Source: Xenopus tropicalis
Taxonomy: Eukaryota > Chordata > Amphibia > Anura > Pipidae
Direction of reading: 5' to 3'
Assembly (NCBI RefSeq): GCF_000004195.4
Contig: NC_030677.2
Location: forward strand, 175,944,019 to 176,008,018
Length of the DNA: 64,000 nt
The position numbers were made by a program, and so were the translations under genes. How positions within the stretch are numbered: the first letter of the stretch is position 1; each line of letters opens with the position of its first letter. The notes under the pieces are model-generated. The model searched no databases and was not told the DNA's origin. It saw only the letters and a list, made by a program, of their open reading frames with translations. Positions 23,289 to 33,900 of this stretch are shown here, in pieces.

Positions 23289-23500
23289 CAGTGGAGGAAA
23301 TAATTATTTGACCCCTCACTAATTTTGTAAGTTTGTCCAATTTACAAAGAAATGAAAAGTCTCAGAACAGTATCATTTCAATGGTAGGTTTATTTTAACA
23401 GTGGCAGATAGCACATCAAAAGGAAAATCGAAAAAATAACTTTAAATAAAAGATAGCAACTGATTTGCATTTCATTGAGTGAAATAAGTTTTTGAATCCT
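23289..23500 (+). repeat. Tc1 transposon terminal inverted repeat, left
   Basis: About 212 bp, nearly identical to the inverse of 24695-24903. I count only a handful of differences, such as CACTAATTTT versus CACTGATTTT and AATTTACAAAG versus AATGACAAAG. A sequence near the inner end (GTGAAATAAGTTTTTGAA, about 23480) resembles the outer end (GAGGAAATAATTATTTGA), which suggests the IR/DR arrangement with two transposase-binding sites per end seen in Sleeping Beauty-type elements. Confidence 0.9.
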
Positions 23501-23515
23501 CTAACAAAAAAAGAC

Positions 23516-24538
23516 TTAATACTTAGTGGAAAAACCCTTGTTTGCAAGCACAGAGGTCAAACGTTTCTTGTAATTGATGACCAAGTTTGCGCACATTTTA
23601 GGAGGAATGTCGGTCCACTCCTCTTTGCAGATCATCTCTAAATCCCTAAGGTTTCGAGGCTGTCTCTGTGCAACTCTGAGCTTGAGCTCCCTCCATAGGT
23701 TTTCTATTGGATTAAGGTCCGGAGACTGACTAGGCCACTCCATGACCTTAATGTGCTTCTTCTTGAGCCACTCCTTTGTTGCCTTTGCTGTATGTTTTGG
23801 GTCATTGTCGTGCTGGAACACCCATCCACGACCCATTTTCAGTTTCCTGGCAGAGGGAAGGAGGTTGTCGTTCAGGATTTCACGATACATGGCTCCGTCC
23901 ATTTTCCCGTTAATGCGAATAAGTTGTCCTGTGCCCTTAGCAGAAAAACACCCCCAAAGCAAAATGTTTCCACCCCCATGCTTGACGGTGGGGACGGTGT
24001 TTTGGGGGTCATAGGCAGCATTTTTCTTCCTCCAAACACAGCGAGTTGAGTTAATGCCAAAGAGCTCTATTTTGGTCTCATCAGACCACAGCACCTTCTC
24101 CCAGTCACTCACAGAATCATTCAGGTGTTCATTGGCAAACTTCAGACGGGCCTGCACATGTGCCTTCTTGATCAGGGGGACCTTGCGAGCCCTGCAGGAT
24201 TTTAATCCATTGCGGTGTAATGTGTTTCCAATGGTTTTCTTGGTGACTGTGGTCCCTGCTAATTTGAGGTCATTAACTAACTCCTCCCATGTAGTTCTAG
24301 GATGCTTTTTCACCTTTCTCAGAATCATTGACACCCCACGAGGTGAGATCTTGCGTGGAGCCCCAGAGCAAGGTCGATTGATGGTCATTTTGTGCTCCTT
24401 CCATTTTCGAACAATCGCACCAACAGTTGTCACCTTCTCTCCCAGCTTCTTGCTAATGGTTTTGTAGCCCATTCCAGCCTTGTGCAGGTCTACAATTTTG
24501 TCTCTGACATCCTTGGACAGCTCTTTGGTCTTTCCCAT
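23516..24538 (-). CDS. Tc1-like DD34E transposase, apparently intact
   Basis: A 340-residue protein with no stop or frameshift, the usual length of Tc1-type transposases. It cuts the element at its terminal repeats and inserts it at TA in the nucleus. Residues 1-120 form the paired-like DNA-binding region with two helix-turn-helix parts, linked by SGAPRKI (58-64), which stands where the common AT-hook-like GRPR motif lies. The catalytic domain shows D153 (WSDETK), the glycine-rich box [17 protein letters not shown] (188-204), D244 ([10 protein letters not shown]) and E279 (DLNPIENLW). Thirty-four residues separate D244 and E279, so the DD34E triad is complete. The ATG at 24538 gives the normal N-terminus MGKTKELS. 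The GRPR-to-GAPR change is the one feature that might weaken DNA binding. Confidence 0.93.
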   Translation of the reverse strand: MGKTKELSKDVRDKIVDLHKAGMGYKTISKKLGEKVTTVGAIVRKWKEHKMTINRPCSGAPRKISPRGVSMILRKVKKHPRTTWEELVNDLKLAGTTVTKKTIGNTLHRNGLKSCRARKVPLIKKAHVQARLKFANEHLNDSVSDWEKVLWSDETKIELFGINSTRCVWRKKNAAYDPQNTVPTVKHGGGNILLWGCFSAKGTGQLIRINGKMDGAMYREILNDNLLPSARKLKMGRGWVFQHDNDPKHTAKATKEWLKKKHIKVMEWPSQSPDLNPIENLWRELKLRVAQRQPRNLRDLEMICKEEWTDIPPKMCANLVINYKKRLTSVLANKGFSTKY

Positions 24539-24694
24539 GTTGGAGAGTTTGGAGTCTGCTTGATTGATTGATTCTGTGGACAGGTGTCTTTTATACAGGT
24601 GACTAGTTAAGACAGGTGTCCTTAATGAGGTTGACTAATTGAGTAGAAGTGTCTAACCACTCTGTGGGAGCCAGAACTCTTAATGGTTGGTAGG

Positions 24695-24903
24695 GGTTCA
24701 AAAACTTATTTCACTCAATGAAATGCAAATCAGTTGCTATCTTTTATTTAAAGTTATTTTTTCGATTTTCCTTTTGATGTGCTATCTGCCACTGTTAAAA
24801 TAAACCTACCATTGAAATGATACTGTTCTGAGACTTTTCATTTCTTTGTCATTGGACAAACTTACAAAATCAGTGAGGGGTCAAATAATTATTTCCTCCA
24901 CTG
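24695..24903 (-). repeat. Tc1 transposon terminal inverted repeat, right
   Basis: About 209 bp, the near-perfect inverse of the left repeat. The inner copy reads CAAAAACTTATTTCACTC at about 24699, and the outer end is TTATTTCCTCCACTG. It lies upstream of the transposase start and would also carry its promoter. Confidence 0.9.
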
Positions 24904-25547
24904 TATAATTAAAATTCTACATACATATTGGCAGTTATATAGGAGAGAAAGCACTGTTTTGTTTCAAATATGGTGTTTTATGCCAGTTGTGAAATTCATA
25001 TTCTGAACCGGTAGTAGCTGCAAAACGAGATGTTTAATTAGAAACATTTTTGAAATATATAATTATCTGTGTGTTCTACCTTAAACACTTTACAACTTTA
25101 TGATAATTTGTAGAAAAAAATAATGATCAATCCAGAATCTCTTTTCCATTTTAGACTGATATGCTAGGTTTCTTGGTCGCGGGGGGGGGGGGGGGGGACC
25201 ACATCACAAAACATACAACTTTATTTTCAGCGATCCATTTCTTTTCCTCAAGCACTAGCTTATTTGAGAAAAAAAGCAACAGAATATTCATGACCACCAG
25301 CATGAGATTGGCACAAATCACATTGTTCCATTCACTGTCAATGAGGCTGAAAATCTCAAATGTAATAAACTAAAAAATAAAATAAATATAAACTGTATAA
25401 AAATGTATATTTGTATAAATATAAACTGTTTGACACAATTCCCATTGACTTTAGTAAACTAGGCTCCTACTTTTTTCCAAGTTCACTTTTTCTGCATTGA
25501 TAAATTGCCGCTATTGAAATTTTGATTAATTAGCCCGCTAGTTAAGC

Positions 25548-26538
25548 TGGCCATACACATTAAGATCTTTTAGTTATCATAGCTTACCAAGTGTCACGAT
25601 CTCCCTGAGGAGATGCCGTGGAGTACCAGGAAGGTGGGAGCCTGAAGGCTGGGTAACCCAGAGTGTAACCATAGATCACAGAACTGGTGTCAGAGGCCAT
25701 GATAATAGTGAAGAACTTTAATAACTAGAGCCGTAACAGTGCACACAATGGAAATATACACAGAACGGCAGGCAGAGGCGGAATCCACACACAGGCAAAA
25801 GGTCAGGGCAAGCGGCAGTCAAGCGAAGTCGAGGACAGGCCATGGTCATAACCGGGAGATCAAGGCAGAACTAGGAAGGGCACCAGAGAACAGGAACAAG
25901 GTAGAAAGCAGGAACAGGACACGGAACTGGAGCTTGGAACCAGCAAGAACAAGAATAGTCACAGGAACAGGGAACACGGAGGCAGGGTCACAAGAAACAA
26001 TTAATGACCAAGCAAGGGGCAATGGTCAGGGAAAGGCTTATAAAGGGTGAAGATTAGGAGATGGGAAACACATGAGGTTAATGAGGAGGGCGGAGGAAAG
26101 GGAGCAGACAGAAAGCAGAAGACAGACAAGAGAAGAATCAGACAGCCCAAAATGCCTCCAGTGGCTACAGAGGCAAATGCATGCCGCCAGGAACACCCCA
26201 AGTGGTGTTCAAATCCTGGCTGATCCTGACACCAAGCTTATTCTGAAACAGTCGTTTAAAAGTACGATTTGTCCATCAGCGAAAATGACCACTTTAAGTG
26301 ATATTGTCTAGCTGGCGCAATGAAAAATACCTGCTTAGTCCTGCAAACAATTGGACAATGGGCAAATTTCATTGCTAACAACAAAAATTTTCAAACCTGC
26401 CCAATTTTCTGATATTCTGATCAGATGAAAAACAGCTAGATCGTTTGGTGCCCACTAATCTTCCAATAATTTGATGGATTTTTCAGATGGCACTGAAATT
26501 GGTCGGTAGGGAGAGAAAAATCTTAAAGTGTATGGCCA
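25548..26538 (+). mobile_element. MITE with TGGCCATACACWTTAAGAT ends, split by the solo LTR
   Basis: The left end TGGCCATACACATTAAGATC and right end ATCTTAAAGTGTATGGCCA form inverted termini. Without the 640-bp LTR and one copy of its 5-bp duplication, the MITE is about 0.35 kb. Internal motifs such as CAGATGAAAAACAGCTAGAT and AATTTCATTGCTAACAAC are non-coding. The target duplication is unclear. Confidence 0.65.
25592..26231 (+). mobile_element. Solo LTR, probably Ty3/gypsy
   Basis: The 640-bp sequence begins TGTCACGATC and ends GATCCTGACA, so it has TG...CA ends. It is flanked by an exact 5-bp duplication, CCAAG (25587-25591 and 26232-26236). That is the signature of LTR insertion followed by recombination between the LTRs. 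A TATA-like CTTATAAAG lies at about 26037. TGTCAC starts are common in chromovirus-type Ty3/gypsy LTRs, but the family is an inference. No internal retroelement sequence is present. Confidence 0.8.
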
Positions 26539-26720
26539 CTAGTGATGAGCAAACCTTTACTGTTTCGATTAGCAAAATGGGGATACTGCACAACTTTTTT
26601 GACGCAACTGTCCAACTGCCACATTTTCGACACAATCACAACTTTTTTGACGCTAACATGACTTTTTCCTCACTCGCCAAATTTTTTATTGCAGCAAATT
26701 TTTGCGGCAGTTTCATGAAA
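26532..26720 (+). mobile_element. hAT-like MITE fragment, TAGTGATGAGC end
   Basis: TAGTGATGAGCAAACC directly abuts the previous MITE and is followed by repeats of ACAACTTTTTTGACGC, as in one arm of the TAGTGATGGGC elements (compare 39600-39805). The opposite end is not found. Confidence 0.45.
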
Positions 26721-26789
26721 CTGGCAGATGACCATGTTATCAATATAATCTTTTCAATTAAACTTTTGAATAAATCATCTCTGAAATAA

Positions 26790-26895
26790 GGACTCTGTGC
26801 AGCTTTTCTGTGAGTGCTTATTGCTGTATTTACATAGACCTTTCTGATAAAGCTTACTTAGTTCCTTTCTTAGTACCTTTCTTTCTCCTTTAGAG
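26790..26895 (+). mobile_element. T2-type MITE, right-end fragment
   Basis: GCTTTTCTGTGAGTGCTTAT, TTTACATAGACCTTTCTGAT and the terminus CTTTCTCCTTTAGAG match the right 0.1 kb of the T2 copies at 11576 and 40559. The left part is absent. Confidence 0.6.
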
Positions 26896-27706
26896 TGAAA
26901 TCAGGAGACTAAGCAATCACCCAGAGAAGAGGACTGTGTATACAGGTGACTGTAAACATTTCTGTTTGTTTGCTGGAAGCCCTTTAAGAGGCCCAGTATA
27001 GTGAAAAAGTTTATCAAAAGTGTGTAAGTAGGGTGCTTTTTATTTTCTTTTGTTTGGGTGCTAAGATTGACACCCCTGTGTTTTAATTAACTGTTTAAAT
27101 TGTAGTTGATCACAAAAGCTTACAACACTTAGCTCACTTTAGCCTAGAAAGTGAACATTATTTTTAATGCACAGTTTTTAAATACCTCTCTTAACTCCCC
27201 TTCTTTGGAAGGTCAGCTTTTGTCTGGCACAGGCAAGCATGGCTTGAGTCTGACATAGTAACAAAGGCTTCTTTCCACTCAGTGTAAATAAGATGTCTTT
27301 TCTTTCTTGGTACTTGGTCCAGGACTCATTGTAATTTAGACAATGAACAATGTAGGTAATCATACAGTACCTCGGCTTAGTCACAATGGAAGAGCTGTCC
27401 AAAAAGGCCATTGCATCCGATCCGGATCAGAAGTTTTTAATTTAAAGCCCGTGATGGATAGAGCAAAAGCTGCATGAAAAGGCATGTGTTGCTTTGAACC
27501 TTTCTGAAAAAAAGCTTGTCCTAATATCATACATCTGCCTTGTGGATTTCTAAATAGCTTTTCAAAGCTACAAAAAAAATTATTGATGAAGACATGTACA
27601 ATGTTTCTCCTGAACACGTCTAACACTGAAAGCTGGTGACAAGTAAAAATATAATACCTGTAATCACCTTTCTAACCAATCAATTCCATACACTATAATT
27701 TCTACT

Positions 27707-27890
27707 ATACTTTATTATATGGTATTCTTATCCAGAAACCCAATATTCAGAAATCTCTAGAATAGAGAAGACCAGAAAGGTCTTTTCCTATGGGGAACAC
27801 TTACATTTTATGTAAATAATTCAGTATTTTTTTATTTTCTTTATCTCTGTGACAGTACCTTGTACTTACTGGTAACTAAGCTGCATACAT
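27707..27890 (+). mobile_element. ACAGGTATGGG-family fragment, diverged
   Basis: TATTCTTATCCAGAAACCCA, then AGAAAGGTCTTTTCCTATGG, then TACCTTGTACTTACTGGTAA follow the family order, with many changes and no right end. Confidence 0.4.
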
Positions 27891-28034
27891 CTATATTGGT
27901 CACACACAGGTATAATATAAAAAGGCCATCTTGCATTTTAAACAAATCGTTCTCATTCATTTACTGATTTTACTGGTAAAACAATTCTGCCATAATCCCT
28001 ACATAAAACTGTCTGGGTGCTAATGCAAAAATGA

Positions 28035-28098
28035 CTATAAACAGTAGAAGTGACAGGTATTTTAAAACATGTGAGTGTTATCACTTCTACTGTTTATA
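28035..28098. repeat. Short perfect inverted repeat
   Basis: TATAAACAGTAGAAGTGA (28035-28052) is followed 28 nt later by its exact inverse (28081-28098). The hairpin would have an 18-bp perfect stem. Nothing near it looks like a small-RNA promoter. Confidence 0.6.
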
Positions 28099-28495
28099 TT
28101 ATGTATGCTAAAACGTTCAATGCTTTTGGTTACTTGATCAGATTTTAAAAATCATGAACAGTCGTAGGAATGTAGAAACATTCAGCAGTTATGCACTCCC
28201 CAACTGGAATATTGCTTTAGCTGGTGATGGTCCTTACAAGCCTCCAGCTTTGTTGCCCTTTACTATACTAAACTTTTTTTTTACCTGTACCATTTTTCTT
28301 CCATGCTGCCCTTGGTCTCTTGTTTGATGCCCCTGTGCATGTACATTATTTTGCCACATGACAGGATCCCCTGTCAGATGTGCCACGAAAATTCACAATT
28401 ATTAGAATCAATATGACCAATATACAAAATAATAATAGTCTATATTATCCTACACAGATGGAGCTTTCCCTATAGAATGCCTTCAGAAGTATTTA

Positions 28496-29150
28496 TTAGT
28501 TATACACCAAATGGTAATGTTTTGGGGGGATCTCTAATTGAGAAGGATGTGAGTATTTTCATAGATAACAAGTTAGTTCCAGTCATTATGTGGCTACTAA
28601 AGCCAATAAAGTGCTGCCTTGCATTAAAAAAGGCATTGATGAAAACATAATTTTGCTTCTTTCTAGGTCTCTGGTAAGGCCTCACCTTGAGTATGCAGTG
28701 CAGTTTTGGGCTCCAGTCCTTAAGAAGGATATTAATGAGCTGGAGAGAGTGCAGAGACTGCAACTAAACTGGTTAAGGGGATGGAAGATTTAAACTATGA
28801 GGTTAGACTGTCGAGGTTGGGGTTGTTTTCTCTGGAAAAAAGGTGCTTGCGAGGGGACATGATTACTCTGTACAAGTACATTAGAGGGGATTATAGGCAG
28901 ATAGGGGGTGTTCTCTTTTCCCCATAAAAACGATCAGCACACCAGAGGCCCCTCCCCTTTAGATTAGAGGAGCGGAACTTTCATTTGAAGTGGAGTAGGT
29001 GGTTTATCACAGTGAGGGCAGTGAGGTTGGGGAATGCCCTTCCTAGAGATGTTGTGATGGCAGATTCTGTTAATGCCTATAAGAGGGGCCTGGATGAGTT
29101 CTTGAACAAGTATAGTATCCAAGGCTATTGTGATACTGAAATCTACAGTT
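28496..29150 (+). pseudogene. CR1/L2-like LINE ORF2 C-terminus
   Basis: Plus-strand translation gives SRSLVRPHLEYAVQFWAP then KKDINELERVQR, after a preceding TKANKVLPCIKKGI. After frame breaks it gives GLFSLEKRCLRGDM, WFITVRAVRLGNALPR and YKRGLDEFLNKYSIQGYCDT. This is the conserved C-terminal region after the reverse-transcriptase core of CR1/L2-like ORF2. Several frame changes show decay. The first about 80 bp (GVFIDNK-like) are more diverged. The 3' UTR follows but is interrupted by another repeat at about 29165-29435; the tail TTTTTTCAACCCAACTTAAC ends near 29510. Confidence 0.75.
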
Positions 29151-29164
29151 AGTATACATATTGG

Positions 29165-29435
29165 TATATATATTTTATATATTTGTATTACAGTTCAAAT
29201 GCCAGCACTCACATTTAAGAAGAATATTAAAGCCTGCAGTCTAGATGATGAAGATAAGTCCCACTATGTAATGGAATCCACACTCACAGGACTTATAATA
29301 GAGCAAAAGTGATTTTTATTGTGGAGCACACTAATGTTTTGGCTAACACAGTAGCCTTTTTCAAGGTATTATAAGCCTTGTGAGTGCGGATTCCTTTACA
29401 TTGTAGGAACTATTATACATTTGTGTATATACTGT
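29165..29435. repeat. Unidentified repeat inserted in a LINE 3' UTR
   Basis: The sequence includes ATGGAATCCACACTCACAGG and, inverted, CCTTGTGAGTGCGGATTCCT, around a core GGCTAACACAGTAGCCTTTT. It therefore forms an imperfect inverted repeat with a 'flipped-arm' core similar in style to the one at 45966-46174. The family is not known to me. Confidence 0.4.
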
Positions 29436-30924
29436 AGAAAGGTCAGTATAAGCGCTTGGAGGGGTTGAAATTGATGGACATTTGTCTTTTTTCAACCCAA
29501 CTTAACTATGTAATTTCCCATAGACTTAATGAACCAGCCTTTAGAATGTTAACTAACTTATTTGTCTAATTCTGGTATTAGTTCAATACTTTACAGTGTA
29601 TTATAAAACTGATTTCTGATTTGCCTCATAAATCAATTCTGTAATTATTTGGATCTTCAGGTTTCCTTTTTAAACATTGTAAACAGCATTAAAATATATG
29701 AATATATACATGTGTGGTTTGCTCTTTTTTATTGATTTGTTTTAGATTTTTTTGCACAGTTTTGTTTTTTTCTTTTCCCTCGACTCATTCATTTATAACT
29801 TGAAAATTTCTACATTTGTTAGCTTTCCTGACACAAAATCAATATAGAATAACAGATTGCCTATAATCGTGCCTTGCATAATTTGTACAGGTATAATGGA
29901 TGATGATCGTAATAGAAAGAAACTTGAATGAAAAATGATCGGCTTATAATTCCCTTAAAGTGAAGGAAAATGGCATCAGTTCAGAACATAATTCATATAA
30001 TATATTGCTAATAACAATATTGTTTTTCCTGAGCTCACAACATCCCACATTATAATATGTTTATGCAAACTGCCACATTTATGAAGTATAAAACCACAAT
30101 GCAAGGTTGCAGACACAATGGCACAGGTGACCTTACAATTTATGGATAGTTGATATATGTGTTTTTAGACTTGTAAGGCTCACTTTCAGTCCTGGTGAGG
30201 GTTAACCCTTTAAGTGCCAGCCGAATTCGTCATTTCGGTTCCCCCCAGTGCCAGACGTTTTTTAAGCATTTTGTACTCATTCGCTTTAACAATGTTTTTT
30301 GGTAGGAAAACCTCCATGAAACTAGGGAAATTATATATCGTTTTTTTCGTCACTAATTGGGCTTCGACATACATACCAAATTTTATAACTTTTCTGGAGA
30401 TATGATGTGTATTTTGGGTGAATTATGTAAAAAAAAAATAAAATTATGAAAAATTTCTGTATATTTTGAGTTTTTTTTCCATAGAAAAGTTAATTTTACA
30501 CACTTTTTTTTGTTGTTTGTAAAAGCCCTGATACTCCCAAGTCCAACGATACCAAATATGTGGTGGTACCCCACAGTTCCTGTCCAGAAGTAACCCCCAA
30601 ACGAAAGAAATACTTTGTACAATATCACACCAGAACAAAGCGGAAAAGCGCTTGTAACAGTTGATGCAGCATAACTTATATGTAAACCTAAAATATCCCC
30701 TCATGTTTGGTATCTTTAGAAACTACAGACCTTCAGGTTTCTAGGTGCAATGTAGTTTTCACTCAAAAGCCAAATACCTTTTGTCAGTGCATTGTGAAAT
30801 TTGGAAGTTTTTTTGACATTTTTTTTTTTTTCTAAAACGTAAACTTGGACGCATGATCAAATGTGGATTTGACAAAAAAAAATCTCATAAAAATTTTCTA
30901 ACAAAGGCAAATTTGAAAGACAAA

Positions 30925-33900
30925 TTTCTACTGAATAAAATGATGCCCCATATGTATGGGTGCACATAAAGACATGGGCACCAAACACTCCAAAGCAGGG
31001 GCAATGCACAAGGGCAATTACAGCTAAAAATGTGGGTGCTGTGCTCTTTGTGCACTACCTGCAGTTTTTCAGTGTTAACCCCCCCTACTTGAGAAATAAC
31101 CCCCACAAACTATATATTTCTGAAAAGTGCACACCTTCAGCTATTCAGAGACACCACTCTTCTCTTTCTACATAGAAAATTGTGGCCGCAGTCCCTTGCA
31201 GAAGTCAGCGCTTTGGTCAGAAATCGAGGAAAAAACTGATAAAAAACCTAGATTTCTCCCCAAAATCTCCATGGCAACTACCAAAAACTTACTAAACATC
31301 AATCTGCAAGTTCCCCTGAATAAAACAATACCCCATATGTATGGGTACACATAAAGACGTGGCCACCAAATGCCCCAAAACAGGGGCAATGCATAAGGGC
31401 AATTTCAGTTGAAATTTTGGGGGCTGCGCTCTATGTGCACTTCCTGCAGTTTTTCAGTGTTAACCCCCCCTACCTGTAAAATAACCCCCACAAACTATAT
31501 ATTTCTGAAAAGTGTACACCTTCAGCTATTCAGAGACACCACTCTCCTCTTTCTACATGGAAAATTGTGGCCGCAGTCCCTTGCAGAAGTCAGCGCATTG
31601 GTCAGAAATCAAGGAAAAAACAGATACAAACCTAGATTTCTCCCCAAAATCTCCATGGCAACTACCAAAAACTTACTAAACATCAATCTGCAAGTTCCCC
31701 TGAATAAAACGATACCCCATATGTATGGGTACACATAAAGACGTGGCCACCAAATGCCCCAAAACAGGGGCAATGCATAAGGGCAATTTCAGTTGAAATT
31801 TTGGGGGCTGCGCTCTATGTGCACTTCCTGCAGTTTTTCAGTGTTAACCCCCCCTACCTGTAAAATAACCCCCACAAACTATATATTTCTGAAAAGTGCA
31901 CACCTTCAGCTATTCAGAGACACCACTCTCCTCTTTCTACATGGAAAATTGTGGCCGCAGTCCCTTGCAGAAGTCAGCGCATTGGTCAGAAATCAAGGAA
32001 AAAACAGACACAAACCTAGATTTCTCCCCAAAATCTCCATGGCAACTACCAAAAACTTACTAAACATCAATCTGCAAGTTCCCCTGAATAAAACGATACC
32101 CCATATGTATGGGTACACATAAAGACGTGGCCACCAAATGCCCCAAAACAGGGGCAATGCATAAGGGCAATTTCAGTTGAAATTTTGGGGGCTGCGCTCT
32201 ATGTGCACTTCCTGCAGTTTTTCAGTGTTAACCCCCCCTACCTGTAAAATAACCCCCACAAACTATATATTTCTGAAAAGTGTACACCTTCAGCTATTCA
32301 GAGACACCACTCTCCTCTTTCTACATGGAAAATTGTGGCCGCAGTCCCTTGCAGAAGTCAGCGCATTGGTCAGAAATCAAGGAAAAACCAGATACAAACC
32401 TAGATTTCTCCCCAAAATCTCCATGGCAACTACCAAAAACTTACTAAACATCAATCTGCAAGTTCCCCTGAATAAAACGATACCCCATATGTATGGGTAC
32501 ACATAAAGAGGTGGCCACCAAATGCCCCAAAACAGGGGCAATGCATAAGGGCAATTCCAGTTGAAATTTTGGGGGCTGCGCTCTATGTGCACTTCCTGCA
32601 GTTTTTCAGTGTTAACCCCCCCTACCTGTAAAATAACCCCCACAAACTATATATTTCTGAAAAGTGTACACCTTCAGCTATTCAGAGACACCACTCTCCT
32701 CTTTCTACATGGAAAATTGTGGCCGCAGTCCCTTGCAGAAGTCAGCGCATTGGTCAGAAATCAAGGAAAAACCAGATACAAACCTAGATTTCTCCCCAAA
32801 ATCTCCATGGCAACTACCAAAAACTTACTAAACATCAATCTGCAAGTTCCCCTGAATAAAACGATACCCCATATGTATGGGTACACATAAAGACGTGGCC
32901 ACCAAATGCCCCAAAACAGGGGCAATGCATAAGGGCAATTTCAGTTGAAATTTTGGGGGCTGCGCTCTATGTGCACTTCCTGCAGTTTTCAGTGTTAACC
33001 CCCCCTACCTGTAAAATAACCCCCACAAACTATATATTTCTGAAAAGTGCACACCTTCAGCTATTCAGAGACACCACTCTCCTCTTTCTACATGGAAAAT
33101 TGTGGCCGCAGTCCCTTGCAGAAGTCAGCGCATTGGTCAGAAATCAAGGAAAAAACAGACACAAACCTAGATTTCTCCCCAAAATCTCCATGGCAACTAC
33201 CAAAAACTTACTAAACATCAATCTGCAAGTTCCCCTGAATAAAACGATACCCCATATGTATGGGTACACATAAAGACGTGGCCACCAAATGCCCCAAAAC
33301 AGGGGCAATGCATAAGGGCAATTTCAGTTGAAATTTTGGGGGCTGCGCTCTATGTGCACTTCCTGCAGTTTTTCAGTGTTAACCCCCCCTACCTGTAAAA
33401 TAACCCCCACAAACTATATATTTCTGAAAAGTGTACACCTTCAGCTATTCAGAGACACCACTCTCCTCTTTCTACATGGAAAATTGTGGCCGCAGTCCCT
33501 TGCAGAAGTCAGCGCATTGGTCAGAAATCAAGGAAAAACCAGATACAAACCTAGATTTCTCCCCAAAATCTCCATGGCAACTACCAAAAACTTACTAAAC
33601 ATCAATCTGCAAGTTCCCCTGAATAAAACGATACCCCATATGTATGGGTACACATAAAGAGGTGGCCACCAAATGCCCCAAAACAGGGGCAATGCATAAG
33701 GGCAATTCCAGTTGAAATTTTGGGGGCTGCGCTCTATGTGCACTTCCTGCAGTTTTTCAGTGTTAACCCCCCCTACCTGTAAAATAACCCCCACAAACTA
33801 TATATTTCTGAAAAGTGCACACCTTCAGCTATTCAGAGACACCACTCTCCTCTTTCTACATGGAAAATTGTGGCCGCAGTCCCTTGCAGAAGTCAGCGCA

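Larger units (their letters stand above)
23289..24903 (-). mobile_element. Complete Tc1/mariner transposon
   Basis: The 1615-bp element begins CAGTGGAGGAAATAATTA, ends TAATTATTTCCTCCACTG, and is flanked by TA (23287-23288 and 24904-24905), the target duplication of Tc1/mariner. It contains an unbroken transposase on the minus strand and long inverted repeats of about 0.21 kb. Everything needed for an autonomous element is present by inspection. Whether it is transcribed cannot be read from the sequence. Confidence 0.95.

Noticed and set aside
23742..24467. Plus-strand frames of 90, 98 and 137 codons
   Set aside because: They are shadows of the transposase gene on the opposite strand.
25181..25198. 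G run of about 17, with similar runs near 4539 and C runs near 3041
   Set aside because: Simple homopolymers, likely slippage or assembly uncertainty; no G-quadruplex pattern of separated runs.
27178..27626. Two consecutive minus-strand frames of 77 and 81 codons that look coding
   Set aside because: They could be a decayed gene or retroelement piece, but I recognise no motif, and they are broken by a stop and frame change.
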